From Sphingomicrobium sp. (GTDB lineage Bacteria > Pseudomonadota > Alphaproteobacteria > Sphingomonadales > Sphingomonadaceae), in contig JASLBJ010000240.1 of assembly GCA_030146725.1 (NCBI GenBank), positions 1 through 7,805 on the forward strand: DNA of 7,805 bases. The letters are read 5' to 3'. A program made the translations under genes and the position numbers. Shown here piece after piece: positions 7,102-7,805 of this stretch. Each line of letters starts with the position of its first letter. Within the stretch, counting starts at the first letter, position 1. Under the pieces are notes generated by a model. It made no database searches and was not told where the DNA came from. It worked only from the letters and a program-made list of their open reading frames with translations.

Positions 7102-7126
7102 GGAACCCGCATGATCTTCATGCGCT
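7102..7126 (+). promoter_or_regulatory. Candidate general-stress (EcfG-type) promoter overlapping a perfect inverted repeat
   Basis: GGAAC at 7102-7106, then 16 bases, then CGCT at 7123-7126. The alphaproteobacterial EcfG/general stress response promoter is GGAAC, 16-17 bases, CGTT, so the -10 part has one mismatch. Transcription would begin near 7133, giving a leader of about 24 bases that contains the GGAG site of the gene at 7157. A perfect 7-base inverted repeat, CGCATGA/TCATGCG with a 3-base gap (7108-7124), fills the spacer and could be an operator or a coincidence. Confidence 0.33.
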
Positions 7127-7156
7127 GCGGTTGCACACCTTTCCGGAGTACCACCG

Positions 7157-7660
7157 ATGTCCGCACCTGAAGATCTGAAAGACCTCTACGTCGATGAGCT
7201 AAAGGACCTTTGGTCGGCCAACGATCAGATGCAGCGGACAGTGAAGAAGCTCATCAGCAAGGCCAAGGATCAGGCGCTGAAGGACCTGCTTACGAAATCG
7301 GTCGACAAGATTGGCGAGCACACGGGCCTGGTGAAGTCGTTGATCGAGGGACAGGGTGAGAAGCTCTCGAAAGAGCACTGCAAGGGCATGCAGGGGCTCG
7401 TTGAGGAGGCCACTAAGCACACGAGCGAGGAGGCTCCGAAGAAGGGGCCGGTCCTAGATGCGGTGATCATCGCTCAGTACCAGCGCATGACCCACTACGG
7501 CATCGCCGGGTTCGGCACGGCTGCGGCTTACGCGAAGGCTCTGGGCCTGAAGGATGACACCAAGAAGCTGAAGGATGCGACAAAGGAAATTTACCTCGGC
7601 GACGAATACGGAACACGTCTTGCTGAAACGACCGTCAACATCGATGCGAAGGATGGATAG
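7157..7660 (+). CDS. YciF/YciE-like ferritin-fold stress protein (DUF892 family)
   Basis: A 167-residue, largely helical protein. DLYVDELKDLWSANDQMQ at the N-terminus, GMQGLVEEA in the middle, and DAVIIAQYQRMTHYGIAGFGTAAAYAKALG (residues 101-130) follow the pattern of the DUF892 family, whose solved member YciF is a ferritin-like four-helix bundle. Acidic and His residues suited to a di-metal site are visible at Glu14, at the Glu-His pair near 53-54 (GEHTG), and at His113 near MTHYG; assignment of individual ligands is from family resemblance only. Members are typically induced by stress and are cytoplasmic. The exact reaction is not established. GGAG lies eight bases upstream of the ATG. No signal peptide. 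The gene is monocistronic in view, preceded by a candidate stress promoter at 7102-7126. Confidence 0.9.
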   Translation: MSAPEDLKDLYVDELKDLWSANDQMQRTVKKLISKAKDQALKDLLTKSVDKIGEHTGLVKSLIEGQGEKLSKEHCKGMQGLVEEATKHTSEEAPKKGPVLDAVIIAQYQRMTHYGIAGFGTAAAYAKALGLKDDTKKLKDATKEIYLGDEYGTRLAETTVNIDAKDG

Positions 7661-7773
7661 TCCGAGTTCAGCCTCGTCAGCTACTGTCTAAGGTCGGGTG
7701 CTGGCGTCTCTGCGGTAGATCACGTAGCTGGAACAGCTTGCGGCTCCACCTACCCTATCGAAGGCCGACGCTC

Positions 7774-7805
7774 ATGACGAACAAACATCGCCAGTGGTAT
7801 AACCT
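7774..7805 (+). CDS. Possible start of a gene cut by the window edge
   Basis: An ATG with AAGG about nine bases upstream opens a frame (MTNKHRQWYN) that runs off the right edge. Ten codons are too few to name a family or to prove coding. The codons are plausible for this genome. The 113 bases between the previous stop and this ATG contain no hairpin or clear promoter that I could support. Confidence 0.3.
   Translation, partial: MTNKHRQWYN

Noticed and set aside
7730..7760. Second EcfG-type promoter before the partial gene at 7774
   Set aside because: GGAAC is present at 7730, but nothing like CGTT occurs 16-17 bases downstream.

Overview
The window is high-GC bacterial DNA with dense genes, short or negative spacing, and GTG as well as ATG starts. 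Gene content and codon use fit an alphaproteobacterium, most likely a sphingomonad. This is inference, since no rRNA or other taxonomic marker is present. No tRNA, rRNA, insertion sequence, CRISPR array or phage gene was seen.

Bases 1-3997 hold a tightly packed plus-strand operon. Its first gene runs in from the left edge and fuses the C-terminal half of a CgeB-like glycosyltransferase to a complete UDP-glucuronate decarboxylase-like epimerase. Then come a zinc-type medium-chain dehydrogenase, a Gfo/Idh/MocA oxidoreductase (GTGA overlap) and an exported single-cysteine methionine sulfoxide reductase A (14-base overlap). The first three look like a route that makes or edits an activated sugar and transfers it to a glycan or glycoconjugate. 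The reductase seems to be a translationally coupled passenger acting in the periplasm.

At 4019-4732 a PP2C-type protein phosphatase lies on the minus strand, convergent with the operon. Divergent from it, 4821-5116 holds what looks like a broken small gene with an in-frame TGA and a probable frameshift. It overlaps by four bases the start of a small potassium-channel-like membrane protein (5113-5574).

The right part (5575-7805) is less densely coding. It holds a 396-base stretch without a convincing gene but with several inverted repeats (one a candidate three-stem structure), a likely 51-residue charged helical protein, a secreted protein of unknown function behind a hairpin-rich leader, a YciF-like (DUF892) ferritin-fold stress protein, and possibly the first ten codons of another gene at the right edge. 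A candidate general-stress sigma factor promoter containing a perfect inverted repeat precedes the YciF-like gene.

Most genes belong to known families. The points most worth a second look are the glycosyltransferase-epimerase fusion and its operon, the exported one-cysteine MsrA, the structured DNA/RNA near 5857-5924 and 6123-6223, and the unrecognised secreted protein. Nothing here can be claimed as a new system from sequence reading alone.
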